Positions 52,281-63,571 of a stretch of DNA of 64,000 nucleotides are shown here, piece after piece. Source of the stretch: Caulobacteraceae bacterium (GTDB taxonomy: Bacteria > Pseudomonadota > Alphaproteobacteria > Caulobacterales > Caulobacteraceae); contig JAUJMO010000002.1 in the NCBI GenBank assembly GCA_030446805.1, positions 423,425-487,424 of the forward strand. Reading direction: 5' to 3'. The notes beneath the pieces were generated by a model. That model did not search any database. It worked only from the letters and a program-made list of their open reading frames with translations, and was not told the origin of the DNA. Every line of letters begins with the position of its first letter. Positions within the stretch are counted from its first letter, which is position 1. The position numbers were made by a program, and so were the translations under genes.

Positions 52281-53617
52281 CGGCCCGCAATCGCGACGGC
52301 GTCCATCAGGATGGACGGCGCGTTGCTGGCCCCGTGGAACTCCAGGTCGGAGCCGGGGATCAGGCGCGCGTAAAGATCCCGCAGATTGCCCGCCACCGTG
52401 ATCTCGCGAACCGGGTAGGCGGGCTGGCCTTCCTCGAACCAGAGGCCGGACACGCCCGTGGACCAGTCCCCCGTATTGCCGTTCAGCGACGGACCGAACA
52501 TTGAGGTGACCAGCAGGCCCGTCCCGGCTTGGCGCATGAGCGCGGGAAGGTCGTCCGTCCCGGGCTCCAGGTGCAGGTTGTTCGGGGACACGCCGGGCGG
52601 GCCGGCCAGGCCCCGGGAGGCGTGGCCGGTGGTCTCCAGCCCGAGCTGACGGGCGGAGGCGGAGTTCAGCAGCCAGGTGGTGAGCACACCGTCGTCGATC
52701 ACGGCGCGGCGCTCCGGCGCCACGCCCTCGTCGTCGAACGGGGAGGAGCCCAGGCCGCGAGGGCGGAAAGGATCGTCAATGATTCTGATCCCCGCGGCGA
52801 AGACGCGCTCGCCCAACTGGTCCTTGAGGAAGGAGGAGCCGCGCGCGATGGACGCCCCCGCGATGGCCCCGATCAGCGGGCTCAGGAGGCTGGCCGCGAT
52901 GCGATTCTCGAAGATCACAGGGGCGGTGGTGGAGGCGATCTTGCGCGCGCCCAGGCGGGAGGCGGCGCGGCGTCCGGCTTCGGCCCCGATCGACTGGGGG
53001 TCGGGGAGGTCGGCCTGGTGGCGAACGCGGCGGCCGTCTCCCGCGCGCTCCATGCCGCCCTCGTCCTGGGCGATGGCGGAAGCGGAGAGGGAGAAGCCGC
53101 TGGCGTGGTGGCGGCCGTCAAAGCCGGCGCTGGTCAGCAGCCGCCATTGGGAGGCGGACCAGGAGGCGCTGGCGCCGTCGCTCTTGCTGACCTGCGGCGC
53201 CGCGCGAGCCGCGTCCTCGGCGGCGCGCGAGATCTCCTCCAGGTGTTCGGCGGAGGGCTCGACGGGGTCGAACAGGTCCAGGTCGCGGTGGCGGCCGCCG
53301 GCCAGGCGCTCGGTGGGGGCCAGGCCGGCGTAGGGGTCCTCGGGCGCGAGGCGGGCGGTGGCGACCGCCCGCTCTACCAGCTTGTGCAGGGCGCCGGGGG
53401 ATAGGTCGGAGCCGCTCACCACCGCCTGCCGGGCGCCCACGAAGACGCGCAGGCCCAAATCGCGGGACTCCTGGCGCTCCAGTTCCTCCAGTTCTCCGTT
53501 TCGAACGCTCACGGAGAGAGCGCGGCTCTCCGCGTGCACGGCTTCGGCGGCGTCTGCGCCGGCCTTCAGCGCGGCGTCGAGAACGCCGCGGAGGATGTCG
53601 TCTCCACTTGAGGGCAT
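52277..53617 (-). CDS. pmbA: TldD/PmbA family metalloprotease PmbA
   Basis: 446-residue member of the TldD/PmbA (TldE) family. In E. coli TldD and TldE form a heterodimer in which TldD holds the metal; TldE/PmbA lacks the HExxxH. Here the corresponding region reads SWSASQWRLLTSAGFDGRHHASG and has no HExxxH, so it is the PmbA partner. Landmarks: SGSDLSPGALHKLVERAV, FENRIAASLLSPLIGAIAGASIARGSSFL, DDPFRPRGLGSSPFDDEGV and VTSMFGPSLNGNTGDWSTGVSGLWFEEG. The tldD partner is not in the window. Starts at ATG 53617; operon with cysQ. Confidence 0.9.
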   Translation of the reverse strand: MPSSGDDILRGVLDAALKAGADAAEAVHAESRALSVSVRNGELEELERQESRDLGLRVFVGARQAVVSGSDLSPGALHKLVERAVATARLAPEDPYAGLAPTERLAGGRHRDLDLFDPVEPSAEHLEEISRAAEDAARAAPQVSKSDGASASWSASQWRLLTSAGFDGRHHASGFSLSASAIAQDEGGMERAGDGRRVRHQADLPDPQSIGAEAGRRAASRLGARKIASTTAPVIFENRIAASLLSPLIGAIAGASIARGSSFLKDQLGERVFAAGIRIIDDPFRPRGLGSSPFDDEGVAPERRAVIDDGVLTTWLLNSASARQLGLETTGHASRGLAGPPGVSPNNLHLEPGTDDLPALMRQAGTGLLVTSMFGPSLNGNTGDWSTGVSGLWFEEGQPAYPVREITVAGNLRDLYARLIPGSDLEFHGASNAPSILMDAVAIAGR

Positions 53618-53670
53618 GGGCGGGGATATGAGCGCGCGCGCTGCGGCGCACAAGGAAGCGGCGGGCAGGG

Positions 53671-54072
53671 TCAGATCGCGTAGAAGATGAGGGTGACGGC
53701 GGCGCAGAGCAGGAACAGGTAGGTCACGATCATTCCGCCTACCCGGCCCACCGAGGGCCCGGTGGACCGGCTCATGCCGACGGCGTGGGCCAGGCGGCCG
53801 ACCAGCAGGGTGGCTCCGGCCAGATGCAAGCTGAGCGGAGGAGCCCCTACCAGCACCAGGAGCGCCAGCACCGCCAGGCCGGCGGGGAGGTATTCGGCAG
53901 CGTTGCCGAAGGCGCGGGAGGCGCGTTGGAGCGGGTCGATTCCCGCGTCGCCCACCCCCACCCTGTGGGTCTGGCGCTGGCGCACGGTGAGCGCCGACAG
54001 AACCAGGAGCAGCAGCAGGCACAGCCCCGCCCAGAGCGCGGCGGCCCGGGCGGAGGGCAGAAGGTCGTCCAT
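53671..54072 (-). CDS. MAPEG family membrane protein
   Basis: 133-residue integral membrane protein with four hydrophobic helices (LWAGLCLLLLLVLSALTVR; AEYLPAGLAVLALLVLVGA; LHLAGATLLVGRLAHAVGM; GMIVTYLFLLCAAVTLIFYAI). The motifs RVGVGDAGIDPLQRASRAFGNAAEYLP and GRLAHAVGMSRS match the MAPEG group (glutathione-dependent/eicosanoid membrane proteins and bacterial relatives), whose bacterial role is poorly known. Single gene, 53 bp upstream of pmbA on the same strand, so may share transcription. Confidence 0.85.
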   Translation of the reverse strand: MDDLLPSARAAALWAGLCLLLLLVLSALTVRQRQTHRVGVGDAGIDPLQRASRAFGNAAEYLPAGLAVLALLVLVGAPPLSLHLAGATLLVGRLAHAVGMSRSTGPSVGRVGGMIVTYLFLLCAAVTLIFYAI

Positions 54073-54140
54073 GGCGGGTTCCGTCCGGCGCGGGCCGGCG
54101 CCCGCAGCGCATCAGACGCCCTTCACGGTTAAGCTCACGT

Positions 54141-54638
54141 TCACGGTCTTTGGGGTGAACCGAACAGGCCCCGCCGGAGGCTGTTGATGGTGGCCCGGCG
54201 AACGGCGTCCCCGCCTTGCCGATTCACTTCGGGCAGCCAGCGGTAGAGGCGATCGCAGCGGGCCCGGGACGGACGACGGTTCTCGGCCCCGGCGGCCAAC
54301 GCCATGTCGGCGGCGTAGCGGCCCATCTCGGAGATGTCGGCGCCTTCCTGCTTCGCGAACCCGGCCATGGCGGCCAGTTCGAGCGCGGCCACCAGGCTGG
54401 CGCTCGTGACTTCGCCACGGGGAAGGCGGCACCCGGCCGAGTCGGCGATGGCCTCCGTCCAATTGCGCACCGCGAGATCGAAGATCTCCGGCGAGGGGGG
54501 CGCCGTGAAGGCCGTTCGGGCGTCCATGTAGGAGCCGGCCGTGGCGTATTTCACCGTGGGCAGTGGAGGCCCCTGATTCTGCACCGAGGCGCAGGCCGAG
54601 AGCAGCAGAAGCGGGGCGAGCAGGGCGGCTTGACGCAT
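54141..54638 (-). CDS. hypothetical lipoprotein
   Basis: 165-residue predicted lipoprotein: MRQAALLAPLLLLSACAS has lipobox LSAC with the lipidated Cys at about residue 16. The mature region is helix-rich (FDLAVRNWTEAIADSAGCRLP, ALELAAMAGFAKQEG, MGRYAADMALAAGAENRRPSR and RLYRWLPEVNRQGGDAVRRA). Two mature Cys could pair. No family recognised. It lies 58 bp downstream of ubiD and upstream of the MAPEG gene, all on the minus strand. Confidence 0.68.
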   Translation of the reverse strand: MRQAALLAPLLLLSACASVQNQGPPLPTVKYATAGSYMDARTAFTAPPSPEIFDLAVRNWTEAIADSAGCRLPRGEVTSASLVAALELAAMAGFAKQEGADISEMGRYAADMALAAGAENRRPSRARCDRLYRWLPEVNRQGGDAVRRATINSLRRGLFGSPQRP

Positions 54639-54696
54639 GGGGAGGCTCCTCGCATCACGCTGTGGCCGAAGCCGGCTGACAGCAAGCTGAACGGGA

Positions 54697-56226
54697 TCAC
54701 GCCTTCCAGATCGGGCGGCCGTCCCCCGGCAGGCCCAGACGGGGCCATTTCTGGGTAACGGTCTCGACCACGCCGGGGTCCATACGGATTTCGCGACCCC
54801 ATTCTCTCCGGGTCTCCGGCGGAAGCTTGTCGGTGGCGTCCAGGCCGATCTTGGACCCCAGGCCGCTCTCCGGGCTGGCGAAATCGAGGTAGTCGATGGG
54901 CGTGTTGTCGATCACGGTGATGTCGCGGGCGGGGTCCATCTTGGTGGACAGGGCCCACATCACCTCTTTCCAATCCCGCGCGTCCACGTGATGGTCCACC
55001 ACGATGACCCATTTGGTGTACATGAACTGGCGCAGGTAGGACCAAACCCCCAGCATCACGCGTTTGGCGTGGCCGGCGTAGGCCTTTTTCATCGAGACCA
55101 CGGCGATGCGGTAGCTGCAGCCTTCCGGCGGGAGCCAGAAGTCGACGATCTCCGGGAACTGCTGCTGCAACAGGGGGATGAAGACCTCGTTCAGCGCCTC
55201 GCCCAAGACGGAGGGCTCGTCCGGGGGGCGGCCCGTGAAGGTGGTGAGGTATATCGGATCACGGCGCATGGTGATCGCGCTGATCTGGAACACGGGGAAG
55301 CGCTCGACCGAATTATAGTAGCCGGTGTGGTCGCCGTAGGGGCCCTCGTCGGCGTGCTCGTCCAGCAGGACGTGGCCTTCCAGCACGATCTCGGCCTCGG
55401 CCGGAACCATGAGGGGCACGGTCTTGGCGGGAACCAGATCCAGCTTGGCGCCGCGCAGAAGCCCCGCGAACTGATATTCCGACAGGGTGTCGGGGACCGG
55501 GGTGACGGCCGCCAGGATGGTTCCGGGGTCGGCGCCCAGGACGGCGCAAGCGGGCAGGGGCTCCCGCTTGAGGGCTTTGTGACGGGCGTAGTGCTGGGCC
55601 CCGCCGCGGTGGGCCAGCCAACGCATGATCGTGCGGTCGCGACCCAGCACCTGCATGCGGTAGATGCCGAGGTTGAAGGCGTCCTCGCGCGCGTCCGACG
55701 GGCCCTTGGTGACGACCAGGGGCCAGGTGATGAGGGGCGCCGGTTCCCCCGGCCAGCAGGTCTGGATCGGGAGGCGGCTTAGGTCGACGTCGGGCCCGGT
55801 GAGGACCACCTCCTGCACGGGCGCGCGACGCACGATGTGGGGCCGCATGCCCATGACGGTGCGAGCGAGCGGCAACATGTCCATGGCTTCCCGGAAACCC
55901 CGTGGCGGCTCGGGTTGGCGCAAAAAGGCGAGGAGTTCGCCGACTTCCCGCAGGTCGCCGGCGGTGGAGCGTTCCCGGCCTTGCAGGGTGACCCCCATGG
56001 CCACGCGCTTGACCGTGCCGAACAGGTTGGCCAGCGCGGGCATGGCTGAGCGTTCGCCGTCGGCGCGGATCACGGTCTCAAACAGGACGGCGGGGCCGCC
56101 AGCGGCCAAAAGTCGGGTCTGGATCTCCGTCATCTCCAGCACGGAGGAGACGGGCTCGCGCACGCGGACCAGTTCCCCGGTCGCCTCCAGGCGCGCCATG
56201 AACTCACGGAGAGAGCGGTAGGCCAT
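54697..56226 (-). CDS. ubiD: UbiD family decarboxylase
   Basis: 509-residue prenylated-flavin (prFMN)-dependent decarboxylase; in ubiquinone synthesis it removes the carboxyl group of 4-hydroxy-3-polyprenylbenzoate. N-terminus [44 protein letters not shown], the [15 protein letters not shown] region, [28 protein letters not shown], and VPLLQQ...[16 protein letters not shown] are all family features. The catalytic Glu-Arg-Glu is expected within the [18 protein letters not shown] segment. A UbiX prenyltransferase is not in the window. Divergent from the CADD-like gene by 93 bp. Confidence 0.93.
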   Translation of the reverse strand: MAYRSLREFMARLEATGELVRVREPVSSVLEMTEIQTRLLAAGGPAVLFETVIRADGERSAMPALANLFGTVKRVAMGVTLQGRERSTAGDLREVGELLAFLRQPEPPRGFREAMDMLPLARTVMGMRPHIVRRAPVQEVVLTGPDVDLSRLPIQTCWPGEPAPLITWPLVVTKGPSDAREDAFNLGIYRMQVLGRDRTIMRWLAHRGGAQHYARHKALKREPLPACAVLGADPGTILAAVTPVPDTLSEYQFAGLLRGAKLDLVPAKTVPLMVPAEAEIVLEGHVLLDEHADEGPYGDHTGYYNSVERFPVFQISAITMRRDPIYLTTFTGRPPDEPSVLGEALNEVFIPLLQQQFPEIVDFWLPPEGCSYRIAVVSMKKAYAGHAKRVMLGVWSYLRQFMYTKWVIVVDHHVDARDWKEVMWALSTKMDPARDITVIDNTPIDYLDFASPESGLGSKIGLDATDKLPPETRREWGREIRMDPGVVETVTQKWPRLGLPGDGRPIWKA

Positions 56227-56319
56227 GGCGCCTCCTAGGGCCGGGGCCTTCGAGTGTCACGCGACTTGGCGCGACGGGGCGGGGGGGCTAAGCTCATCGT
56301 CGCTGAACGGAGAACGAGC

Positions 56320-57000
56320 ATGGTGGGCGAAGTCAGGACTTCGGAACGGATCGACGCGGCGGTCGCGGCGCGCGCCATGCTGAGCCACCCGTGGTATCAG
56401 GCCTGGACCGAAGGGCGGCTGACCCTGGGCGAGCTGGCGGCCTATGCGCGTCAGTACTTCCACCACGTGGAGGTCTTCCCGCAGGCGGTGAGCCGCACTC
56501 ATGCGGAGTGCCCGGACAAGGAAGGCCGGCGGATGCTGGCCGAGAACCTGGCCGAGGAGGAAGGCTTGGGAGAGGGCAAGCAAGACCACGCCACCCTGTG
56601 GCTCATGTTCGCCGAAGGCATGGGGGCCACGGAGGCGGACGTGCGGGGCCAGGTGCTCAACCCCGAGACCCAGGAGCTCATCGACACGTTCCGGCGCCTG
56701 TCCAAGCAGTCCTATGCGGCGGGACTGGGCGCGCTCTATGCTTATGAAAGCCAGTTCCCCGGTGTCGCCAAGGCCAAGATCGAAGGGCTGGAGGAGCGTT
56801 ACGGCGTGACGGACGAGCGCACGCTGCGTTTCTTCCGCGTGCACGAGCTGGCGGACGTGGAGCATTCCGAGGTCTGCCGCGAACTGCTGGACAAGCTGCC
56901 GGAACCCGAGCGGGCGGAGGCGGCGGCGGCGGGCGAAGAGCTGGCCGGAGCCTTGTGGGGCTTCCTGTCGGGCGTGCAGCGCGAGTCGGTGATCCACTAG
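56320..57000 (+). CDS. CADD-like iron oxygenase, probable p-aminobenzoate synthase
   Basis: 226-residue heme-oxygenase-fold protein of the TenA/PqqC superfamily, closest in sequence pattern to Chlamydia CADD (folate-related). In CADD, a self-sacrificing di-iron/manganese-iron protein, p-aminobenzoate is made from its own Tyr27, with Tyr43 and Lys152 also important. The same positions are here Tyr26 (SHPWYQAW), Tyr42 (AAYARQYF) and Lys153 (VAKAKIEGL). The metal ligands E81, H90, E143 (YESQFP), H175, D179 and H182 (VHELADVEH) are also present. Start ATG 56320. It precedes lpxL by 25 bp. The reaction in this organism is inference. Confidence 0.85.
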   Translation: MVGEVRTSERIDAAVAARAMLSHPWYQAWTEGRLTLGELAAYARQYFHHVEVFPQAVSRTHAECPDKEGRRMLAENLAEEEGLGEGKQDHATLWLMFAEGMGATEADVRGQVLNPETQELIDTFRRLSKQSYAAGLGALYAYESQFPGVAKAKIEGLEERYGVTDERTLRFFRVHELADVEHSEVCRELLDKLPEPERAEAAAAGEELAGALWGFLSGVQRESVIH

Positions 57001-57025
57001 GCGAAGCGCGCGCCCGTCCAGGACC

Positions 57026-57931
57026 ATGGCGCGCGGATCACTCTGGCGTGACCTGGGCTGGCGGCTCGAGGCCGGCGCTTTCGACCTCTTCAGCGCTCTG
57101 TTCCGGCTGATGCCTGTTGACACGGCTTCGGCGGCCGGAGCGGGGCTGCTGAGGCTGATCGGCCCGCTCTCGCCCGCTCACCGGACCGCGGCGCGGAACA
57201 TCGCCATCGCCTTTCCCGCGATGGAAGAACCCGGGCGGCGAGCGCTGCTGAGGGCGCAATGGGACAACGTGGGGCGGCTGTTCGCGGAGTTCCCGCTGAC
57301 AGACCGGCTCACGCCCGCCTCGGGCCGGGTGGAGATCGTGGGTGGCGAGCGGCTGGCGGCCATTGCGCGCGAGCATCGGGCGGCGGTGCTGATCAGCGGG
57401 CACTTCAGCAATTGGGAGATCATGGCCGCGGCCATCGTCCACTTGGGCGTGGACTGCCAGATCACCTACCGCGCGGCGAACAATCCAGCGATCGACCGGC
57501 GCATCATCGAGGGGCGCCGGCGCTATGGGGTCAGGCTGCTGGCGCCCAAGGGCGGAGACGGATCGCGCGAGATCCTGGAGGCCATGAAGGCCGGGCAATC
57601 GGTCGCCTTTCTCAACGACCAGAAGTTCAACGGCGGGGTGACTGCCCCCTTCTTCGGCCGGCCGGTGCAGACGGCCCCAGGGCCGACCCGCATGGCGCTC
57701 AGGTTCGACGCGCCCATGATCCCCATGTCCGTGCAGCGCACCCGCGGCGCGCGCTTCCGGGTCGTCGTCCACGAACCCCTGGAGTTCCCGCGAACGGGGG
57801 ACCGCGTTGCGGACATCCGAGCCGGGGTGGAGGCGGTGAACGCCTTCATGGAGGCGCGGGTTCGCGAGCGGCCGGCCGAATGGTTCTGGGTGCACAAGCG
57901 CTGGCCGGCGGCGGAGTACGCCCGAAGCTAA
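57026..57931 (+). CDS. lpxL: lipid A biosynthesis acyltransferase (LpxL/HtrB type)
   Basis: 301-residue inner-membrane late acyltransferase that adds a secondary acyl chain to lipid A. The catalytic HX4E is HFSNWE (about residue 121) in VLISGHFSNWEIMAAAIVHLGV, followed by DQKFNGGVTAPFFGRPVQTAPGPTRMALRFDAPMIPM. An N-terminal membrane helix is followed by AARNIAIAFP. Start ATG 57026 lies 25 bp after the CADD-like gene on the same strand. The 3' end overlaps the convergent receiver gene by 4 bp. Specific chain length is unknown. Confidence 0.9.
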   Translation: MARGSLWRDLGWRLEAGAFDLFSALFRLMPVDTASAAGAGLLRLIGPLSPAHRTAARNIAIAFPAMEEPGRRALLRAQWDNVGRLFAEFPLTDRLTPASGRVEIVGGERLAAIAREHRAAVLISGHFSNWEIMAAAIVHLGVDCQITYRAANNPAIDRRIIEGRRRYGVRLLAPKGGDGSREILEAMKAGQSVAFLNDQKFNGGVTAPFFGRPVQTAPGPTRMALRFDAPMIPMSVQRTRGARFRVVVHEPLEFPRTGDRVADIRAGVEAVNAFMEARVRERPAEWFWVHKRWPAAEYARS

Positions 57932-58428
57932 CGTCTTGAGCGGTCCGCCTCGCGCCGGCGAGGGCCGGAGTAGAAGGGGTCATCGCGCCGGCGCCGATCG
58001 GGACCGAAGTAGTCCTGGGTGCGGACAAACGGGCGCGGGCGGAAGATGACCGCGTTGATGCGGTCGACGAGCGCCTTGGCGGTGAGCGGCTTCACCACGA
58101 ACTCCGTCACGCCGGCGTCGCGCGCTTCGGTTACGCGCGCAAGCTCCGAATGCCCGGTCAGCATGACCACCGGCAGATAGGGGTTGGGGCTGTCCGGCGC
58201 GGTGCGCACATGGCGAGTGAAACCCACGCCGTCCGTCGGCTCCATCAGGAAGTCGCAGATGGCCAGGTCCGCCGGCCAGCGGCCCAGGATTTCGATGGCC
58301 TCGGCGCCGTCCTTGGCTTCACGAATCATGCGCACGCCGAAGCTGTGCAGCATGGTGCTGACGATCGAGCGCATGTGCTGATTGTCATCGACCACCAGCA
58401 CGCGAACGGCGTCCAGACCTGTCGTCAT
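57928..58428 (-). CDS. response regulator receiver protein with basic tail
   Basis: 166 residues. Receiver domain (about 8-125) with LVVDDNQHMRSIV, phosphoacceptor D59 (AICDFLMEPTDGVGF), TGHS and K113 (FVVKPL), so active. The tail (FRPRPFVRTQDYFGPDRRRRDDPFYSGPRRREADRSRR) is Arg-rich and repeated in Caulobacter receivers of unknown target; it may contact nucleic acid or a partner. No kinase adjacent. ATG 58428; stop overlaps lpxL. Confidence 0.85.
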   Translation of the reverse strand: MTTGLDAVRVLVVDDNQHMRSIVSTMLHSFGVRMIREAKDGAEAIEILGRWPADLAICDFLMEPTDGVGFTRHVRTAPDSPNPYLPVVMLTGHSELARVTEARDAGVTEFVVKPLTAKALVDRINAVIFRPRPFVRTQDYFGPDRRRRDDPFYSGPRRREADRSRR

Positions 58429-58517
58429 GCATCTCCCGCGAGTCGGCCCGGAAGTTCCGGGAGCTAACATATAGCAACTGTGAGGAGAACCGTTCCCGTC
58501 AGACGCGAGTGACGCAA

Positions 58518-58724
58518 TCACCCCTTGCCGGTCAAGCGCGCCATGACCTCTTCAGGACCTGCGTAAGCCTCCTGCCGTTCGACGCTCCAGTAACGAAGTC
58601 CTTCAAGGGGGATTCGGCGGCCGCTCACGGCGCACAGAACGTAATCGCCGGGCACGATCACCTGGAAATCGGGCGTACCGTAACGGAGTTGAGCGGGGCC
58701 GTCGAAGCGCTGGTGGACGTTCAT
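58518..58724 (-). CDS. DUF2093 family small protein
   Basis: 68-residue small protein with the DUF2093 pattern: RFDGPAQLRYGTPDFQVIVPGDYVLCAVSGRRIPLEGLRYWSVERQEAY. The family is common in alphaproteobacteria, with no known function; a single Cys may bind metal or be structural. Stop at 58518, start ATG 58724; divergent from the MFS gene (51 bp between starts). Confidence 0.82.
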   Translation of the reverse strand: MNVHQRFDGPAQLRYGTPDFQVIVPGDYVLCAVSGRRIPLEGLRYWSVERQEAYAGPEEVMARLTGKG

Positions 58725-58775
58725 GCACCGGCCATTTAGGCCCCATGGCCCCCCTTCCGCCAGAGGCTCCGTTCC

Positions 58776-59963
58776 ATGTCCGCCCGCCCGCCCGCACAGG
58801 GTTCGCCCGTCTGGCGCTTGAGCGTCTTCTACGGCCTTGTTTTCCTGGGCGCCGGCGCGAGCCTCCCCTACCTGCCGGTTTGGCTGCGCGCGGAGGGCTT
58901 CAGCGGCGCGGAGATCGGAGTGATTCTGGCGCTTCCGCTGCTGGCGCGCGCGGTGACCGGCCCTGCGCTGGCGGTCTGGGCGGACGGCTTCCGCGAACGA
59001 CGAACGCCCCTGGCCCTCCTCGCGGCCGTGGCGGTCGTGGCCTACGCCGGTCTGGCCCTGTTCGAAGGGTTCGCCGCGCGCGCCTTCTTTTGGTTCCTGG
59101 GCGCAACGGCGATGGCGGCCGTCCTGCCGCTCACGGACGTGATCGGATTACGGCTGGCCAAGCGCCAGGGCACGAGTTTCGGGCGGCCGAGAGCTGCGGG
59201 CTCGGCGGCCTTCATCCTGGCGAATCTGGTGCTCGGGGCGGCGCTGACGGGGGCGCCGGCCTGGCTCGTACTGGCCTGGCTGGGCGTGGCGGGATGCGCA
59301 ACGACCCTGGCCGCCGCCGCCGTGCTGCCGCGCGAACCCGTGCATGAAGCGGGGCACGCTCCGGCCGGCGTGGCGCGGCTGCGCGGATTGGGCGAGCTCC
59401 TGAGGCGTCGGCGTTTCCTGCTGGTGATCGTCTCGGCGGGGCTTATCCAGGCCGCCCACGGCTTCCATTACGGCTTCGCGACCTTGCTGTGGCGGGGCCA
59501 GGGGATCAGCGAAGCGGTCACGGGCGCACTCTGGGCCGGCGGAGTGCTGGCCGAGATCGTGTTTCTGTGGACGTCGGACTCCTGGCGCCGCCGGCTCGGC
59601 CCGGAGCCGCTGCTGATCCTGTCCGGGGTGGCCGCGGTGCTGCGTTGGACGGTGGCCGGGACCGCGCCGCCGCTGGCGGTGCTGGTGCCTCTGCACCTGC
59701 TGCACGCCCTGACCTTCGCCGGGACCTTCGTGGCCTCGACCCGGCTGGTGGACACCACGAGCCCGCCCGAGAGCGCGTCAGCCGCCCACACTGTTTCCGC
59801 ATCCTTGCAGAGCGGGCTGTTCATCGGGCTGGCCACGTTGGGCTCGGGAGCCTTGTTCGACGCCGCGGGCGCGCGGGGTTACTGGGTCATGAGCGCCATG
59901 GCGGGCCTTGGCCTGGTCGGCGCCTTGGTTCTCGCCAGAACAAGCCGGCAAGGGGCGCGGTAG
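58776..59963 (+). CDS. MFS transporter (MFS_1-like/HcaT type)
   Basis: 395-residue inner-membrane transporter with about 12 helices. The N-terminus [34 protein letters not shown] loop and the [30 protein letters not shown] segment match the 3-phenylpropionate/nucleoside-like MFS_1-like subfamily (HcaT, XapB). A C-terminal half has [21 protein letters not shown] and [18 protein letters not shown]. No regulatory or catabolic genes next to it identify the substrate. It lies upstream of ftsH (89 bp) in the same direction; in Caulobacter this place is usually taken by tilS. Confidence 0.87.
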   Translation: MSARPPAQGSPVWRLSVFYGLVFLGAGASLPYLPVWLRAEGFSGAEIGVILALPLLARAVTGPALAVWADGFRERRTPLALLAAVAVVAYAGLALFEGFAARAFFWFLGATAMAAVLPLTDVIGLRLAKRQGTSFGRPRAAGSAAFILANLVLGAALTGAPAWLVLAWLGVAGCATTLAAAAVLPREPVHEAGHAPAGVARLRGLGELLRRRRFLLVIVSAGLIQAAHGFHYGFATLLWRGQGISEAVTGALWAGGVLAEIVFLWTSDSWRRRLGPEPLLILSGVAAVLRWTVAGTAPPLAVLVPLHLLHALTFAGTFVASTRLVDTTSPPESASAAHTVSASLQSGLFIGLATLGSGALFDAAGARGYWVMSAMAGLGLVGALVLARTSRQGAR

Positions 59964-60052
59964 GCGAGCCCCGACACGCTTTGGTCGCAGATGGCGCGAA
60001 CCGTGCACTCCCCCTACATTCGACAACGACAAAGCATTTAGGCGAACGTGGA

Positions 60053-61931
<1,879 letters not shown>

Positions 61932-61945
<14 letters not shown>

Positions 61946-62777
61946 TCTGCCGGGCGAGCGCGCCCCGGCGGCGAGGCCCAAGGTGATGGGGGTGGTCAAC
62001 GTCACCCCCGACAGCTTCTCGGACGGCGGCCGCTTCTTCGAGGAAGCGGCCGCTGTTGCGCATGCGCGGCGGCTGATCGCGGACGGGGCCGAAATCCTGG
62101 ACATCGGAGGAGAAAGCACGCGGCCGGGCGCCGAGCCGGTCGACGCCGCGGCCGAACTCGCCCGCGTCCTGCCCGTGGTGCGCGCGGTGCGAGCCGGGGA
62201 GGCAATCCCGATCTCGGTGGACACGGCCAAGCCCGAGGTCGCCCGCGCCGCGGTGGCCGCGGGCGCGACCATCTGGAACGACATAACGGCTCTGCGCGGC
62301 GCTCCGGACAGCGCCTCCGTGGCCGCCGAACTCGGCTGCGAGGTGATCCTGATGCACATGCAGGGCGAGCCCCGCACCATGCAGGAGAGCCCGCGCTACG
62401 AGGAGGTGGTGTCTGAGGTCCGAGACTTCCTTCTGGAACGGGCGGAGGCGGCGGTGGCGGCTGGCGTCCGTCGTGAGCGGCTTCTCCTCGATCCCGGGAT
62501 CGGCTTCGGCAAGAGGCTTGAGCACAATCTGGCCCTGCTTCGCGCCCTGCCCGAGCTCGTCTCGTCCGGCTTTCCCGTGGTGCTGGGCGTCAGCCGCAAG
62601 CGGTTCATCGCCGCCGTCGACCCAGCGGCCGGCTCCGCCGGCGATCGGCTGGGCGGCTCCTTGTCCGCCGCGCTGCTGGGCGCGGGGGCGGGTGCAGCGG
62701 TGCTGCGCGTCCACGACGTTCGCGAAACGGTTCAGGCGCTGGCTGTCCGCGCGGCCATCGCCCAGGACCCGGCGTGA
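61932..62777 (+). CDS. folP: dihydropteroate synthase
   Basis: Joins dihydropterin pyrophosphate with p-aminobenzoate in folate synthesis; target of sulfonamides. 281 residues. Signature 1 [14 protein letters not shown] and signature 2 [15 protein letters not shown], then [50 protein letters not shown] and [11 protein letters not shown]. Starts with GTG 61932, overlapping the ftsH end by 14 nt; its stop overlaps thiD by 4 nt. The p-aminobenzoate it uses might come from the CADD-like protein encoded about 5 kb upstream. Confidence 0.95.
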
Positions 62778-63571
62778 AGGGCCGCGTCCTCATCCTGGCC
62801 GGCTCCGACTCGGGCGGAGGCGCGGGGATCCAGGCCGACATCAAGGCCGTGACCGCCCTGGGCGGCTATGCCGCGACGGCGATCACGGCGGTCACCGTGC
62901 AGAACACCACCGGCGTCTTCGGCGTCCACCCGATTCCGCGGGAGGTGATCTCAGCCCAGGCTCGAGCCGTGCTGGACGACATCGGCGCCGATACGCTGAA
63001 GACGGGCATGCTGGGCTCGCGCGGGATCGTGGAGCTGGTGGCCGAAGTGTTGGACGAGGCGGGGGCGCCCGCGGTGATCGATCCCGTCATGGTGGCCAAG
63101 GGCGGGGAGCCGCTGCTGGCGGCTGAAGCGGTGGAGGCCGTGCGCAGCCTGCTGGTTCCGCGCGCGGCGCTGCTGACGCCCAATGCGCCGGAAGCGGAGG
63201 CCCTCACCGGCCTTACGGTAACGGACGAGTCCGGCCTGCGTCGGGCCGGGGAGGCTTTGCTGCGACAGGGCGCACGCGCGGTGCTGATGAAGGGCGGGCA
63301 CGTCGAGGGCGAAACGGTGGTCGACCTGCTGCTCTGGACGGGCGGGGAGCGCCGTTTCGAGAGCCCCCGGGTGCACAGCAACAACACGCATGGAACGGGC
63401 TGCACCCTGGCCTCGGCCTGCGCCGCGGGCCTTGCACAAGGAATGGGGCTCGAGAAGGCCGTGGAACGGGCGCACGGCTACACCGCCGAGGCCATCCGGC
63501 GTGCGCCGGGGCTGGGGCGCGGACACGGCCCGCTGGACCACGCCTGGACCCTGAGGGAGCGCCTGCCATGA
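62774..63571 (+). CDS. thiD: hydroxymethylpyrimidine/phosphomethylpyrimidine kinase
   Basis: Thiamine pathway kinase that phosphorylates HMP and HMP-P. 265 residues with [38 protein letters not shown] at the N-terminus, [11 protein letters not shown] and the ribokinase-fold anion hole [26 protein letters not shown] 62774 overlaps the folP stop (TGA 62775-62777). Its TGA overlaps the phzF ATG, so four genes are coupled. Rest of the thiamine pathway is not in the window. Confidence 0.95.
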   Translation: MKGRVLILAGSDSGGGAGIQADIKAVTALGGYAATAITAVTVQNTTGVFGVHPIPREVISAQARAVLDDIGADTLKTGMLGSRGIVELVAEVLDEAGAPAVIDPVMVAKGGEPLLAAEAVEAVRSLLVPRAALLTPNAPEAEALTGLTVTDESGLRRAGEALLRQGARAVLMKGGHVEGETVVDLLLWTGGERRFESPRVHSNNTHGTGCTLASACAAGLAQGMGLEKAVERAHGYTAEAIRRAPGLGRGHGPLDHAWTLRERLP

